Assembly (NCBI GenBank): GCA_020632295.1
Contig: JACKFU010000001.1
Location: 434,001-498,000 of the forward strand
Direction of reading: 5' to 3'
From: Candidatus Peribacteria bacterium
GTDB lineage: Bacteria > Patescibacteriota > Gracilibacteria > Peribacterales > Peribacteraceae
Length of the DNA: 64,000 bases
Within the stretch, counting starts at the first letter, position 1, and each line of letters begins with the position of its first letter. Shown here piece by piece: positions 9,205 to 16,549 of the stretch. The notes beneath the pieces are model-generated. The model was given only the letters and a program-made list of their open reading frames with translations, made no database searches and was not told the origin of the DNA. Both the position numbers and the translations under genes were made by a program.

Positions 9205-10332
9205 ATGAAGATAGCCTACATCGCCCATACTCGGTTCCCGACAGAAAAGGCCCATGGTCATCAGGTGGCTCGTGTCTGTGAAGCGCTCACAGCGCTCGGT
9301 CACGATGTCACGCTTATTGCGCCAGGGGTGCATAACGAAGTCCGAGAAAGCTATACAACGTACTATCATCTCACACATGTATTTCCTCTAAAGCATCTTC
9401 CCACAAAAGATGCACTCCTTTCGCCCGTCATACCCGGTCGGTTTGCCATGCGGTGTACCATGCAGTCCTATGGCAAAGAACTGAAGCAATATTTACGAGA
9501 GAATGATTTCGATCTGCTCTACGCGCGTTCGCCACTTGTTCTCGCACCCATACTTGCATCGCACATGCCCGTTGTCTTAGAACTCCACACGCTGCCACGT
9601 GTGCGCACACAAAAGTTTGTAAAACAGTGTATGCACTGTAAGCGCATCGTGTGTTTAACAACTCCGATGAAAGATGAGCTTGTCTCGTGGGGTGTTAACG
9701 AAGAACATATTCTTGTGGAGGGAGATGCAGTAGATCTCGAGTCCTTTTCGAAGGTAGATGCAGGTGCGTTCCCACTGAACACCAACAAACCGGTTGTAGG
9801 ATATGTTGGATCACTAACGACAATGGATCGTATAGGGAAAGGTGTTGATCTCCTTATTATGGCAGCAGCGAAGCACAAAAATTTCTTCACGTTTATTGTT
9901 GGGGGTCCAGAAAGCGAAGCGCAGCGTTATCGCAACCTTGCAGAGTCACTCGGGCTGACCAAAGACGATATTCGTATTGAGGGACCGGTTCCTGCAAGCA
10001 AGGTGCCATCTGCTATTGCTGCTTGTGACGTTTGTGTCTATCCCGCACCGAACAGTAATCACCCGTTTTTTCGGCGAGATACTTCACCACTCAAACTCTT
10101 TGAGTATTTGGCTTCTGGAAAACAAATAGTCTGTGCAGACATTTTGCCGGTATGGGATATTCTCAGTAAAGACACTGCGCATATGGTTCTGCCAGGTAAC
10201 AGTGATGCGCTTGCATCTGGGATACAAGAAGCATTGCAGCATCCTCTCGACCCAAAGAAGGGTAAAGCAGTTGTAAGCAACCATACATGGAAGAAGCGTA
10301 TGGAGAGAATTACCAGATCTGTTTCGCAATAA
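9205..10332 (+). CDS. Glycosyltransferase family 4
   Basis: A 375-residue GT4 transferase. N-terminal domain: KIAYIAHTRFPTEKAHGHQVARVCEAL, typical of the acceptor-side loop. Donor domain: VGYVGSL, FIVGGPESEA and SPLKLFEYLASGKQIV, in which the Glu of FEYLASG fits the family acid motif. Transcription may start from the TATAAG box in the adjoining heptamer array. Its last 23 bases overlap the convergent SGNH gene. As a lone plus-strand gene between minus-strand genes it likely has its own promoter. Confidence 0.87.
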   Translation: MKIAYIAHTRFPTEKAHGHQVARVCEALTALGHDVTLIAPGVHNEVRESYTTYYHLTHVFPLKHLPTKDALLSPVIPGRFAMRCTMQSYGKELKQYLRENDFDLLYARSPLVLAPILASHMPVVLELHTLPRVRTQKFVKQCMHCKRIVCLTTPMKDELVSWGVNEEHILVEGDAVDLESFSKVDAGAFPLNTNKPVVGYVGSLTTMDRIGKGVDLLIMAAAKHKNFFTFIVGGPESEAQRYRNLAESLGLTKDDIRIEGPVPASKVPSAIAACDVCVYPAPNSNHPFFRRDTSPLKLFEYLASGKQIVCADILPVWDILSKDTAHMVLPGNSDALASGIQEALQHPLDPKKGKAVVSNHTWKKRMERITRSVSQ

Positions 10333-11254
10333 AATCTGCTGCCTGCTTAATAGAATTGAGACTAGGATGCACCGTGTCCCAGCCGAGTGTTTCGACGTGG
10401 TTCCCGAAGAGTTCATAGAGGTCGATGACCGTAAAGCCAGCAGCTTTTGCTTCGGAAGTCAGTATTGGCTTTGTGTCTTCATGCAGGAAATTATCCGGCC
10501 AGATGACAAAGAATTTTTCTTGAGGAAGGATGGTTGCAAATGCGCGAAGGTCTTGCACGTATTTTTCGAGAGTATCACGTGATACGCGTTCTTCTTTTGC
10601 GTGTTCACGCTCATGTTCTTGGTGTTTCTTGCTTGCACGTAAGCTCATGAGTTTTCTGAATGCTTTGTAAAATGCACTGTGTCTCTCAAGCCATGGACGT
10701 GTATCGTCTCCGGGTTTCCAGCCGTATCCTCGGAGGATACCGTCATCATCAAGGATGCCGGGCTTAAGACCATCAAGATCATTCCAGAAAAAGACAATCA
10801 TCACAGCATCTGGCTTTAGGTCCTGAACGTAGTCTTCGTAGAGCGCACGCTCTTGTTCTAGCTGGTAGCCGGGGACTGCGGCATTAATAAAAAGCTGAGA
10901 ACTGAGAACTGAGAGCTGAGAGGCCAAAGTTTCATTGTCGTTAACGCCATAGCCAAACGCTATAGAGTCTCCAAGAATTACCGTTAACAATTGACTATTA
11001 ACATTTAACTGATTTCCACTTTCCCGCATGCCAAACTCATCTGTGCTAACTGTTGCTTTGTATGCAGGTTCGTCTTTCAGATTTGGTTTGAGTTTATAGC
11101 TGATATGCGGGTTTTCATCGCGAACGTAAATCTTTGGAGGATTTGGTTCTACCGTTTGTAGCCCAGTAACACGGAGACCGTATTCGATTGCTAGCGTGAA
11201 GATCAGAAGTGATGTGACTGCAAGTGAGCCGTTAATGAGGAGATCTCTCTTCAT
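10310..11254 (-). CDS. SGNH/GDSL-like hydrolase of carbamoyltransferase cluster
   Basis: A 314-residue protein with an N-terminal membrane anchor (LAVTSLLIFTLAIEYGL) and an SGNH-type catalytic domain: the nucleophile block ILGDSIAFGYG, an oxyanion-type N in FFWNDLDG, and a late D-x-x-H (DTVHPS). Family members are esterases or O-acyltransferases acting on glycans outside the membrane. Its ATG directly follows the stop of the carbamoyltransferase (TAAATG), so the two are coupled. Two heptamer arrays (10893-10920, 10983-11010) lie side by side in frame and encode SVLSSQL and LNVNSQLL around the GDS strand without breaking it. Confidence 0.75.
   Translation of the reverse strand: MKRDLLINGSLAVTSLLIFTLAIEYGLRVTGLQTVEPNPPKIYVRDENPHISYKLKPNLKDEPAYKATVSTDEFGMRESGNQLNVNSQLLTVILGDSIAFGYGVNDNETLASQLSVLSSQLFINAAVPGYQLEQERALYEDYVQDLKPDAVMIVFFWNDLDGLKPGILDDDGILRGYGWKPGDDTRPWLERHSAFYKAFRKLMSLRASKKHQEHEREHAKEERVSRDTLEKYVQDLRAFATILPQEKFFVIWPDNFLHEDTKPILTSEAKAAGFTVIDLYELFGNHVETLGWDTVHPSLNSIKQAADFIAKQIW
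10893..10920. repeat. Heptamer tetrad array, AGCTGAG/AACTGAG
   Basis: Units AGCTGAG, AACTGAG, AACTGAG, AGCTGAG (28 bp), in frame inside the SGNH gene. Confidence 0.88.
10983..11010. repeat. Heptamer tetrad array, GTTAACA/ATTAACA
   Basis: Units GTTAACA, ATTGACT, ATTAACA, TTTAACT (28 bp). It is in frame inside the SGNH gene, 62 bp from the preceding array, with a different word. Confidence 0.78.
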
Positions 11255-13018
11255 TTAATCTAGTTCGAATGTTTGTAGATACTCCTCACTCTTGAGTATC
11301 TTCTCTTTTGGCATATCACTCTTACTAAGGAGGATATTGCCCATGATGAGATAGTCCATGTAGGTATTTAAGAAGCAGTTGAGGGCATCCTTTGGGCTTT
11401 CTACAATCGGCTCACCACGGACATTAAACGACGTATTGATAATAACACTGCAGCCTGTCTTCTTTTTAAAAGCAGCGATGAGATCGTAGTATTTTTCATT
11501 TTGGCTACGGTTTATGGTTTGAATGCGCGCACTGCCATCGACATGTGTTACTGCAGGAATTTCCTCTCTCTTCCCGGGTTTTACGTCGGCAACCAGCAAC
11601 ATGTAGGGGCTTTCACGGTCGAGATCGAAATACTGATGCACGTCTTCTTCCAGTACGGTGGGTGCAAATGGTCGGAACGATTCACGGAATTTAATTTTAA
11701 GATTTACCTTCTTCCAGTTCTCCTTGTTTCTTGCATCGGCAATGATCGACCTGTTCCCCAGTGCCCGTGGCCCAAATTCCATACGTCCTTGGAACCAGCC
11801 GATGACGTTGTTGCCTTCTAAGAGCTGAGAGCTGAGAGCTAAGAGCTGAGATGTATCACTACATCGATTGTAGGGCAGTTGCTCCTCTTTTAGGAGAGCT
11901 TCGATATCATCATCACTATACTCTGTGCCCCAGTACACGTTATCCATTTTTGGCATGCGTTTGCCGCCAAACTGCTTATGCCAAATGGCCAGCGCGACGC
12001 CGAGTGCACCCCCTGCATCTCCTGAAGCTGGTTGAATGAAGATGTCTTCGAATAAACCGGATCGCAGAAGAACGCCGTTACAAACGCAGTTGAGGGCGAC
12101 ACCACCTGAGAGGCAGAGCTTGTTACAGTCGGTAATCTCTTTTGCGTAGGTGCATATTGAGAGCATTGCATCCTCCGTCATTTTCTGCAGACTTGCAGCA
12201 ATGTCTTTGTGGAACTGTGTAAGTTCACCTTCGCTTTGTCGACGTGGTTGTCCAAAGAGTTTCTCAAGTTTCTTTCCGGTCATGCGTAATCCGTACTCGT
12301 AGGTGAAGTACTTCATGTTCAGTGCGAACGATCCATCTTCTTTTATGGTTATTAACTCACGCATCTGTTCCATGTACTTTGGCTCACCATAGGGCGCCAG
12401 TCCCATCACTTTGTATTCTGCACTGTTGACCTTAAAACCGAGGTAGTAGGTGATAGCGGAGTAGAGAAGACCAAGTGAATGCGGGAAGTGTATCTCTTTT
12501 TTGAGCGTAATATCATTGCCTTTCCCTTGGCCGATAGTTGTTGTTGCCCATTCGCCAACGCCATCGACTGTTACGATGACTGCTTCGTCAAAGCCGCTGC
12601 AGTAGAAACTACTTGCTGCATGCGATTCGTGGTGCTGCACATAAAAAACTTTTCCCTTGTACCCAAGTTCCTTCTCAATATTCTGTGGAATCCAGAGTTT
12701 TTTCATCATCCATTCTTTCATCGCACGTTGGTACTGGAAGAATCCCCATGGCCATGTTTTGAAATACGTGTGGAGAATGCGGTCGAAAAATTTCAGGAGT
12801 GGTTTTTCATAGAAGCCAATCGCGTCGATATCAGCAATGGTAATACCTGCATGCTCTAATGCGTGGTTAATGACGTTGATGGGGAGTGATTCGTCTTGTT
12901 TCTTTCTTGTGTAACGCTCTTCTTGCGCAGCAAATACCACCTTGCCATCCTTCAAGAGTACCGCACCACTATCATGGTAGTAGCAGGAGATGCCGAGAAT
13001 ATAAGTTGGCTTTGTCAT
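11255..13018 (-). CDS. Carbamoyltransferase (NodU/CmcH family)
   Basis: A 587-residue O-carbamoyltransferase. The N-terminal ASKHA-like domain shows YYHDSGAVLL, the metal-binding HESHAASSFY and DGVGEWATT; the C-terminal YrdC-like domain includes WFQGRMEFGPRALGNRS. These enzymes transfer a carbamoyl group from carbamoyl phosphate through a carbamoyl-AMP step to a hydroxyl on sugars or antibiotics. In the glycan island a sugar hydroxyl is the likely target. It lies between SGNH and SxtJ-like genes with one-base overlaps. An in-frame heptamer array (11822-11849) encodes SQLLALSSQLL just before the WFQGRMEFG motif. Confidence 0.93.
   Translation of the reverse strand: MTKPTYILGISCYYHDSGAVLLKDGKVVFAAQEERYTRKKQDESLPINVINHALEHAGITIADIDAIGFYEKPLLKFFDRILHTYFKTWPWGFFQYQRAMKEWMMKKLWIPQNIEKELGYKGKVFYVQHHESHAASSFYCSGFDEAVIVTVDGVGEWATTTIGQGKGNDITLKKEIHFPHSLGLLYSAITYYLGFKVNSAEYKVMGLAPYGEPKYMEQMRELITIKEDGSFALNMKYFTYEYGLRMTGKKLEKLFGQPRRQSEGELTQFHKDIAASLQKMTEDAMLSICTYAKEITDCNKLCLSGGVALNCVCNGVLLRSGLFEDIFIQPASGDAGGALGVALAIWHKQFGGKRMPKMDNVYWGTEYSDDDIEALLKEEQLPYNRCSDTSQLLALSSQLLEGNNVIGWFQGRMEFGPRALGNRSIIADARNKENWKKVNLKIKFRESFRPFAPTVLEEDVHQYFDLDRESPYMLLVADVKPGKREEIPAVTHVDGSARIQTINRSQNEKYYDLIAAFKKKTGCSVIINTSFNVRGEPIVESPKDALNCFLNTYMDYLIMGNILLSKSDMPKEKILKSEEYLQTFELD
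11822..11849. repeat. Heptamer tetrad array, GAGCTGA/GAGCTAA
   Basis: Units GAGCTGA, GAGCTGA, GAGCTAA, GAGCTGA (28 bp), in frame inside the carbamoyltransferase gene. Confidence 0.9.
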
Positions 13019-13314
13019 TAAAATTGATGGTGCATAGATTCTTTGGTTGAGGGAGTAGCATCAATCCAGAAAGAATCTGGTTCGGTAGTAAAACGCTTTG
13101 GCAGCGAGATGATTTTTAGAATTATTCCGTACATGCCAAAGCCCACTATCCAGAGGACAGTGAGCATAAGAAAACTCATAACAATGCCGAGGTAATGGGA
13201 AAACGTTTCCCAGAGTGTATAGATCTGCTTGATTGGCGTTGGGAGTGTTTCTTTAAACCTGTCGCACAGCACGACAGCAAGAACAAGGACTGCAAGGACC
13301 GCGAGCGTCTTCAT
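13018..13314 (-). CDS. SxtJ-like small membrane protein
   Basis: A 98-residue protein with two hydrophobic helices (residues about 3-18 and 40-68) and a C-terminal tail. The chosen ATG at 13314 begins MKTLAVLAV. Small SxtJ-family membrane proteins are commonly found beside NodU-type carbamoyltransferases, and the gene order here matches that pattern. The stop overlaps the carbamoyltransferase ATG by one base. The role of the family is not established; anchoring or scaffolding the cytoplasmic carbamoyltransferase is a reasonable guess. Confidence 0.65.
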   Translation of the reverse strand: MKTLAVLAVLVLAVVLCDRFKETLPTPIKQIYTLWETFSHYLGIVMSFLMLTVLWIVGFGMYGIILKIISLPKRFTTEPDSFWIDATPSTKESMHHQF

Positions 13315-13315
13315 A

Positions 13316-13474
13316 TTAGAATACGGTGTAAATAAACGGAGCAAGTGCTGACCCTTGTGCAAAGATGAGTATCAGTCCGAGGACAACAATGAATATGAGT
13401 ATCGGGAGCAACCACCACTTCTTGCGAATGCGTAGGAACGCCCAGAGTTCTTTGAAGATAGATAATTTAGACAT
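13316..13474 (-). CDS. DUF5989-type small protein
   Basis: A 52-residue gene that is easy to miss. It begins MSKLSIFKELW, continues with the basic stretch RIRKKWWLLP, and has one membrane helix, then ends GSALAPFIYTVF. This matches the compact DUF5989 pattern (basic N-terminus, KKWWLLP, one helix, short PFIYT tail) that accompanies SxtJ and carbamoyltransferase genes. It is the first gene of the four-gene group DUF5989 - SxtJ-like - carbamoyltransferase - SGNH, with one base between it and the next gene. Function unknown. Confidence 0.8.
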   Translation of the reverse strand: MSKLSIFKELWAFLRIRKKWWLLPILIFIVVLGLILIFAQGSALAPFIYTVF

Positions 13475-13505
13475 TAGAGTTTTAGAGTGTTAGAGGGTTA
13501 GGGGG
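13474..13505. repeat. Octamer tetrad array, TTAGAGTG type
   Basis: Units TTAGAGTT, TTAGAGTG, TTAGAGGG, TTAGGGGG (32 bp). It separates the M50 protease stop from the DUF5989 start. The same word family recurs in four spacers of the V-ATPase operon. Confidence 0.88.
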
Positions 13506-13510
13506 TTAGG

Positions 13511-14179
13511 TTAGAGGAGGGCATCCATGAGGGCGATGAACGGGGTCATGATAGTAGTAATCCAAACCGAAAGTATGGAGATGCCAAAGACGCGACCAGC
13601 AATAATTAAACCAAGGAGTATCCAAGGGCCGTACTGCATCCACTCCATATACTTTTGTTCCATGCGATAGGGGAGGAATAGTCGAATAATTTTACTACCA
13701 TCCAGCGGTGCAATGGGCAGCAGGTTAAATGCCATAAGTACAAGGTTAATGAGAATGATGTCAGAAATCAGTTCGCCCGCAAACTGCATAAAGACCGATT
13801 GTTCTGCTGGAATCATAAATGCACTGAACATTGGTAGTATCGCATCGCCAAGTCCTAGTGCGAGTCCAATGCCAAATGCGAGCAATGCAAGAACGATGTT
13901 ACTCAAGGGGCCTGCAAAGGCAACGATGGCACTGTCACGTTTTGGGTGTTTAAAGTAGCGTGGATCTACTGGCACTGGCTTGCCCCATCCAAACCCGATC
14001 AAGATAAATAACAATGTTCCCATAGGATCGAGGTGGGCAAGGGGGTTTACAGTAAGCCGTCCGTCGTATTTGGCTGTTGGGTCACCAAGTTTGAATGCTG
14101 CGTATGCATGCGCCCATTCGTGAATGGCTACCGCAATAAGGATGGCGATAACGAAGGTGGGAGTGATTTGCGTCAGCAT
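13511..14179 (-). CDS. Site-2-protease family (M50) membrane metalloprotease
   Basis: A 222-residue integral membrane zinc protease of the M50B type. The zinc motif is HEWAH (residues 20-24) in the first helix; the third ligand lies in NLLPIAPLDGSKI near residue 155, the NPxPxxxLDG-like box. About five to six membrane segments are present. It is shorter than RseP-type proteases and has no PDZ domain, which matches the small SpoIVFB/SREBP-like group. The substrate is unknown; two ECF sigma systems elsewhere in the window suggest possible links, but nothing here proves one. Confidence 0.88.
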   Translation of the reverse strand: MLTQITPTFVIAILIAVAIHEWAHAYAAFKLGDPTAKYDGRLTVNPLAHLDPMGTLLFILIGFGWGKPVPVDPRYFKHPKRDSAIVAFAGPLSNIVLALLAFGIGLALGLGDAILPMFSAFMIPAEQSVFMQFAGELISDIILINLVLMAFNLLPIAPLDGSKIIRLFLPYRMEQKYMEWMQYGPWILLGLIIAGRVFGISILSVWITTIMTPFIALMDALL

Positions 14180-14259
14180 TGCACCAAGGATAGCAAGGAA
14201 AGCTTTCTTTAGGAATTATTTGACCTCAAACAGCTCGTTCTTTAGGATTCCTTCGTTCT

Positions 14260-14469
14260 ATGGCTCGAAAATGCTGCAAAACAGGCAAGAAGACGGGTAC
14301 CGGACACAACCGGAGCCACTCGCTACGTGCCACAAAGCGTACCTACAAGCCAAATATTCAAAAGAAGCGTGTCTTCGACCCTGCAACAGGCGAATATAAG
14401 ACTATCAAGGTAGCGGCAAGCTACCTCCGTACTCTCGCTAAGAGATTGCAGCAGGGCAAGAGAGCGTAA
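14260..14469 (+). CDS. rpmB: Ribosomal protein bL28
   Basis: A 69-residue protein of the large ribosomal subunit, at normal length for bL28. It starts [20 protein letters not shown] and carries the conserved [16 protein letters not shown] stretch. Two cysteines at the N-terminus (CC) recall zinc-binding forms, but the second Cys pair of such forms is not evident. The gene stands alone between two minus-strand genes. TAGGAT lies 11 bases before the ATG, so the leader is very short. Confidence 0.92.
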   Translation: MARKCCKTGKKTGTGHNRSHSLRATKRTYKPNIQKKRVFDPATGEYKTIKVAASYLRTLAKRLQQGKRA

Positions 14470-14476
14470 GCGATGG

Positions 14477-14830
14477 TTATTCCTCCTCTCCTTCGTTGAT
14501 TCTTTTTACGTGCAGAAATGCCTTATGTAACAGGTCCATTCGCACCTCTCCATGGTGCTTTTTCCATTGTTCTTCGTAGGCTGATATAACATCTCCAGGC
14601 TCTACAACATTGTGACTCATAAAATTCAAATGATTGATAATATCTCGCGTATACATTGCCTCAATAACAGCATCAGTATTGTTGTTCGTACTCGTGATAC
14701 AGTTTTCTAGGAGATCCAGTACGTTTTTTTTATGCTCTTGCGAAAAGGATGCGACGATATAATCGTCGGTTGAGTCTTCTGGCATTTGCTCTGTTTCTTC
14801 GTGCCAACCAAAGATAGTTGGTAATCGCAT
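14477..14830 (-). CDS. Hypothetical protein
   Basis: A 117-residue soluble acidic protein that I do not recognise. Helices are likely through residues 30-110 (SFSQEHKKNVLDLLENC, then EEQWKKHHGEVRMDLLHKAF). TATAAT lies eight bases before the ATG on the minus strand, giving a nearly leaderless transcript. It lies tail to tail with the bL28 gene, seven bases apart. No membrane segment or signal peptide. Confidence 0.55.
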   Translation of the reverse strand: MRLPTIFGWHEETEQMPEDSTDDYIVASFSQEHKKNVLDLLENCITSTNNNTDAVIEAMYTRDIINHLNFMSHNVVEPGDVISAYEEQWKKHHGEVRMDLLHKAFLHVKRINEGEEE

Positions 14831-14859
14831 TTATGTTTATTATACAACAAAATGCTCTA

Positions 14860-15258
14860 TTAATCAATAGCTCTCCGAAACTCTTTAATTTCAGCGCGTT
14901 TACGCTTTTCTTCGAGCATCTTCTCTTTCGCCCTGCGAGACCTGCGCTGTTTTTGCTTTTCGATCTTATGGCGTTTTTGTGCGATTGCTGACGCTTTACC
15001 TTTAACGTGTTCTTCCACTTTCAAAATAAGAAGTTCCCATGCTTCTTTGCGGTTTCTCGCAAGACCGCGGTGATGTTGGTAGCGCACATTAATACCTGTT
15101 GGTTTATGATGCAGTTCGACACAGTTTGTACTCTTATTAATCTTCTGCCCACCGTGTCCTCCTCCACGCGTGAAGGTTTCTGCAACATCTTCGGTATTGA
15201 AATTGATTGCTTGTGCAATTTTCATAAATTTATCGCCGATTGCAATGGGAAAGTTCAT
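14860..15258 (-). CDS. GGQ-domain release-factor-like protein (ArfB/mtRF-R type)
   Basis: A 132-residue protein holding only the catalytic domain of class I release factors: GGGHGGQKINKSTNCV with the GGQ that triggers peptidyl-tRNA hydrolysis, then HHKPTGINVRYQHHRGLARN. A basic C-terminal tail (KQKQRRSRRAKEKMLEEKRKRAE) resembles ArfB-type tails that sit in the empty mRNA channel. It lacks codon-recognition domains, so rescue of stalled ribosomes is the likely job. TATGAT lies six bases before the ATG, indicating a leaderless transcript. It is distinct from the full prfB gene at 17897. Confidence 0.8.
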   Translation of the reverse strand: MNFPIAIGDKFMKIAQAINFNTEDVAETFTRGGGHGGQKINKSTNCVELHHKPTGINVRYQHHRGLARNRKEAWELLILKVEEHVKGKASAIAQKRHKIEKQKQRRSRRAKEKMLEEKRKRAEIKEFRRAID

Positions 15259-15264
15259 ATGATG

Positions 15265-15270
15265 ATCATA
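15265..15270 (-). promoter_or_regulatory. -10 box 6 nt before start codon (leaderless type)
   Basis: Minus-strand TATGAT lies exactly six bases before the ATG of the GGQ-domain gene. No Shine-Dalgarno sequence fits in between. Confidence 0.5.
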
Positions 15271-15273
15271 ACG

Positions 15274-15300
15274 TAGAGGCGTGCCAATGGCACGCCTCTA
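15274..15300. terminator. Strong stem-loop, 12-bp perfect stem
   Basis: TAGAGGCGTGCC and its exact complement are separated by AAT. It lies between the secreted Cys-repeat gene and the GGQ gene, both on the minus strand. No clear T-run follows, so it may be an mRNA 3'-end stabiliser or a weak terminator. Confidence 0.55.
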
Positions 15301-15325
15301 TGTGTCCACCCAATCTACATCAATA

Positions 15326-15889
15326 TTAGTTCTGTGCATTTGCACGTGCCTGTGCACGTACACCAAACACGCACTGGCGAAGCTCTTCGTTATCGTCGAG
15401 ATCGAGGCAGGCTTTTAGCTCTGCGCGCAGATCTGTTGACTGGAAGAGTCCACCATTGCGTTGTCCCATGCGCATGTGGCGTCCTCTGTGTGGAGGCATT
15501 GCAGGTCTTTCAATGCCACTGGCTTCAAACACTGCATCGGCACATGCTTTTGCAGCTTCACGGTCACCTTCATTATCGTCATGGCACGCTTCGAGTTCGT
15601 CGTGCATTTCATCAGAAATTTCTGGATGCTCAGGTCTCTCGGGACGCTGAATGCCGTACTGCTCAAAGACAGCATCGGCGCAGGTTTTCATGGCGTCATG
15701 GTCGCCTTGGTGCTCCTCTTTACATGCCTCAAGTTCTGTGCGGACTTCTGAATTCTGTTGACCTAAGCCAAAGCCAAAGCCCATATGTCCTCTGCCTTGG
15801 CCAAATCCCTGTGCAGAGGCAGCAGGTGCGAGAACAAGTGCCATGGCACTTAATAGAGAAAGCGATACAAATCGGTGTGCAGTTGTCAT
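15326..15889 (-). CDS. Secreted protein with three Cys-pair helical repeats, ECF-regulated
   Basis: A 187-residue exported protein. Residues 1-26 form a signal peptide ending APAASAQG. The mature part is Gly/Met/Arg/His rich at first, then has three repeats of the form ELEAC...CADAVFEQYGI, each with two Cys spaced about 14 residues and an acidic, His-rich linker (EEHQGDHD). The third repeat is diverged. This could bind metal or form helical-hairpin disulfides, by inference. The promoter at 15935-15961 matches the one in front of the ECF sigma gene on the other strand, so the protein is probably that sigma factor's target. I do not recognise the family. Confidence 0.65.
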   Translation of the reverse strand: MTTAHRFVSLSLLSAMALVLAPAASAQGFGQGRGHMGFGFGLGQQNSEVRTELEACKEEHQGDHDAMKTCADAVFEQYGIQRPERPEHPEISDEMHDELEACHDDNEGDREAAKACADAVFEASGIERPAMPPHRGRHMRMGQRNGGLFQSTDLRAELKACLDLDDNEELRQCVFGVRAQARANAQN

Positions 15890-15934
15890 AGGTATAAGGG
15901 GTAAAAAATAAAATGACATGCACTGTCGAGGGAT

Positions 15935-15961
15935 ATGACGAGCAGAACGTAAAACTCTTAC
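15935..15961 (-). promoter_or_regulatory. Predicted ECF-sigma promoter (target gene side)
   Basis: On the minus strand: TGTAAGA with GTAAGA at 15956-15961, a 15-base spacer, then CGTCAT at 15935-15940, followed by AT. It drives the secreted Cys-repeat gene starting at 15889, with a leader of about 40 nt. It matches the plus-strand site at 15990-16016 in both boxes and in spacing. The CGTC core is typical of ECF -10 elements. Confidence 0.65.
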
Positions 15962-15989
15962 AAAGTTTGTTTCATGCTGCTCGCTTTAT

Positions 15990-16016
15990 GTAAGAATAGG
16001 GTCCTTCCTCCGTCAT
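15990..16016 (+). promoter_or_regulatory. Predicted ECF-sigma promoter (autoregulatory)
   Basis: GTAAGA at 15990-15995, a 15-base spacer, CGTCAT at 16011-16016, then AT. It lies directly before the sigma gene ATG at 16025. It is a mirror of the divergent site, which implies self-activation by this sigma factor. Confidence 0.65.
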
Positions 16017-16024
16017 ATACTCCG

Positions 16025-16549
16025 ATGAAGATTCGATCACATCCTGGGGCAGATGCTGACTTTGCTAAGGCATACGAGGCATATGCAGATGCTATCTTTC
16101 GACACTGCGCCTACCGGTGTTTCGACCGTGAACGCGCAAAAGAGTTAATGCAGGAGGTGTTTATGAAAGCGTGGGATTATCTGGCTGCCGGTAATGATAT
16201 CGATAACGTTCAAGCATTCTTATATAGAACTGCAAATAATATTATCATCGATGAAGCGCGTAGAACGAAGAAGCGTACGATTGTTTCCTATGAAGATATG
16301 GCGGAAGACGGATTTGATATTGAAGGTGATGATGGGCGCGACCAGGCACGCATCTTTGATTCGAAGGAAGTTGCAAAAGTACTTCTACGAATAGAAGAGC
16401 CTTATAGAACAGCGCTGGTTCTTCGGTACATTGATGAATTGAAACCAAAAGAGATTGCGCAGACACTTGGTGAGTCTGCCAATACGGTTTCGGTTCGTAT
16501 TAATAGAGGTATGAACATGCTGAAAACCATTCTTGCTGACTATGAGTGA
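16025..16549 (+). CDS. ECF-family RNA polymerase sigma factor
   Basis: A 174-residue sigma-70 family protein with only regions 2 and 4. Region 2: AKELMQEVFMKAWDYL and AFLYRTANNIIIDEARR, which bind core polymerase and the -10 element. Region 4: LKPKEIAQTLGESANTVSVRINRGMNML, the helix-turn-helix for the -35. The ATG at 16025 gives a normal ECF start; an upstream in-frame start at 15974 would sit inside the predicted promoter. The stop overlaps the start of the DUF5667 partner by eight bases, so the two are coupled, as with sigma/anti-sigma pairs. Confidence 0.92.
   Translation: MKIRSHPGADADFAKAYEAYADAIFRHCAYRCFDRERAKELMQEVFMKAWDYLAAGNDIDNVQAFLYRTANNIIIDEARRTKKRTIVSYEDMAEDGFDIEGDDGRDQARIFDSKEVAKVLLRIEEPYRTALVLRYIDELKPKEIAQTLGESANTVSVRINRGMNMLKTILADYE

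Noticed and set aside
584..13474. Glycan island as a prophage or integrated element linked to the recombinase
   Set aside because: No attachment-site repeats, transposase or phage genes are visible, and the recombinase is cut by the window edge.
15274..15300. Stem-loop as a strong intrinsic terminator
   Set aside because: The stem is excellent but lacks a following T-run on either strand, so I list it only as a probable 3'-end structure.
15334..15891. A 185-codon plus-strand frame opposite the Cys-repeat gene
   Set aside because: It is rich in His, Arg, Cys and Leu without pattern. The minus-strand frame has a signal peptide, clear repeats and a promoter.
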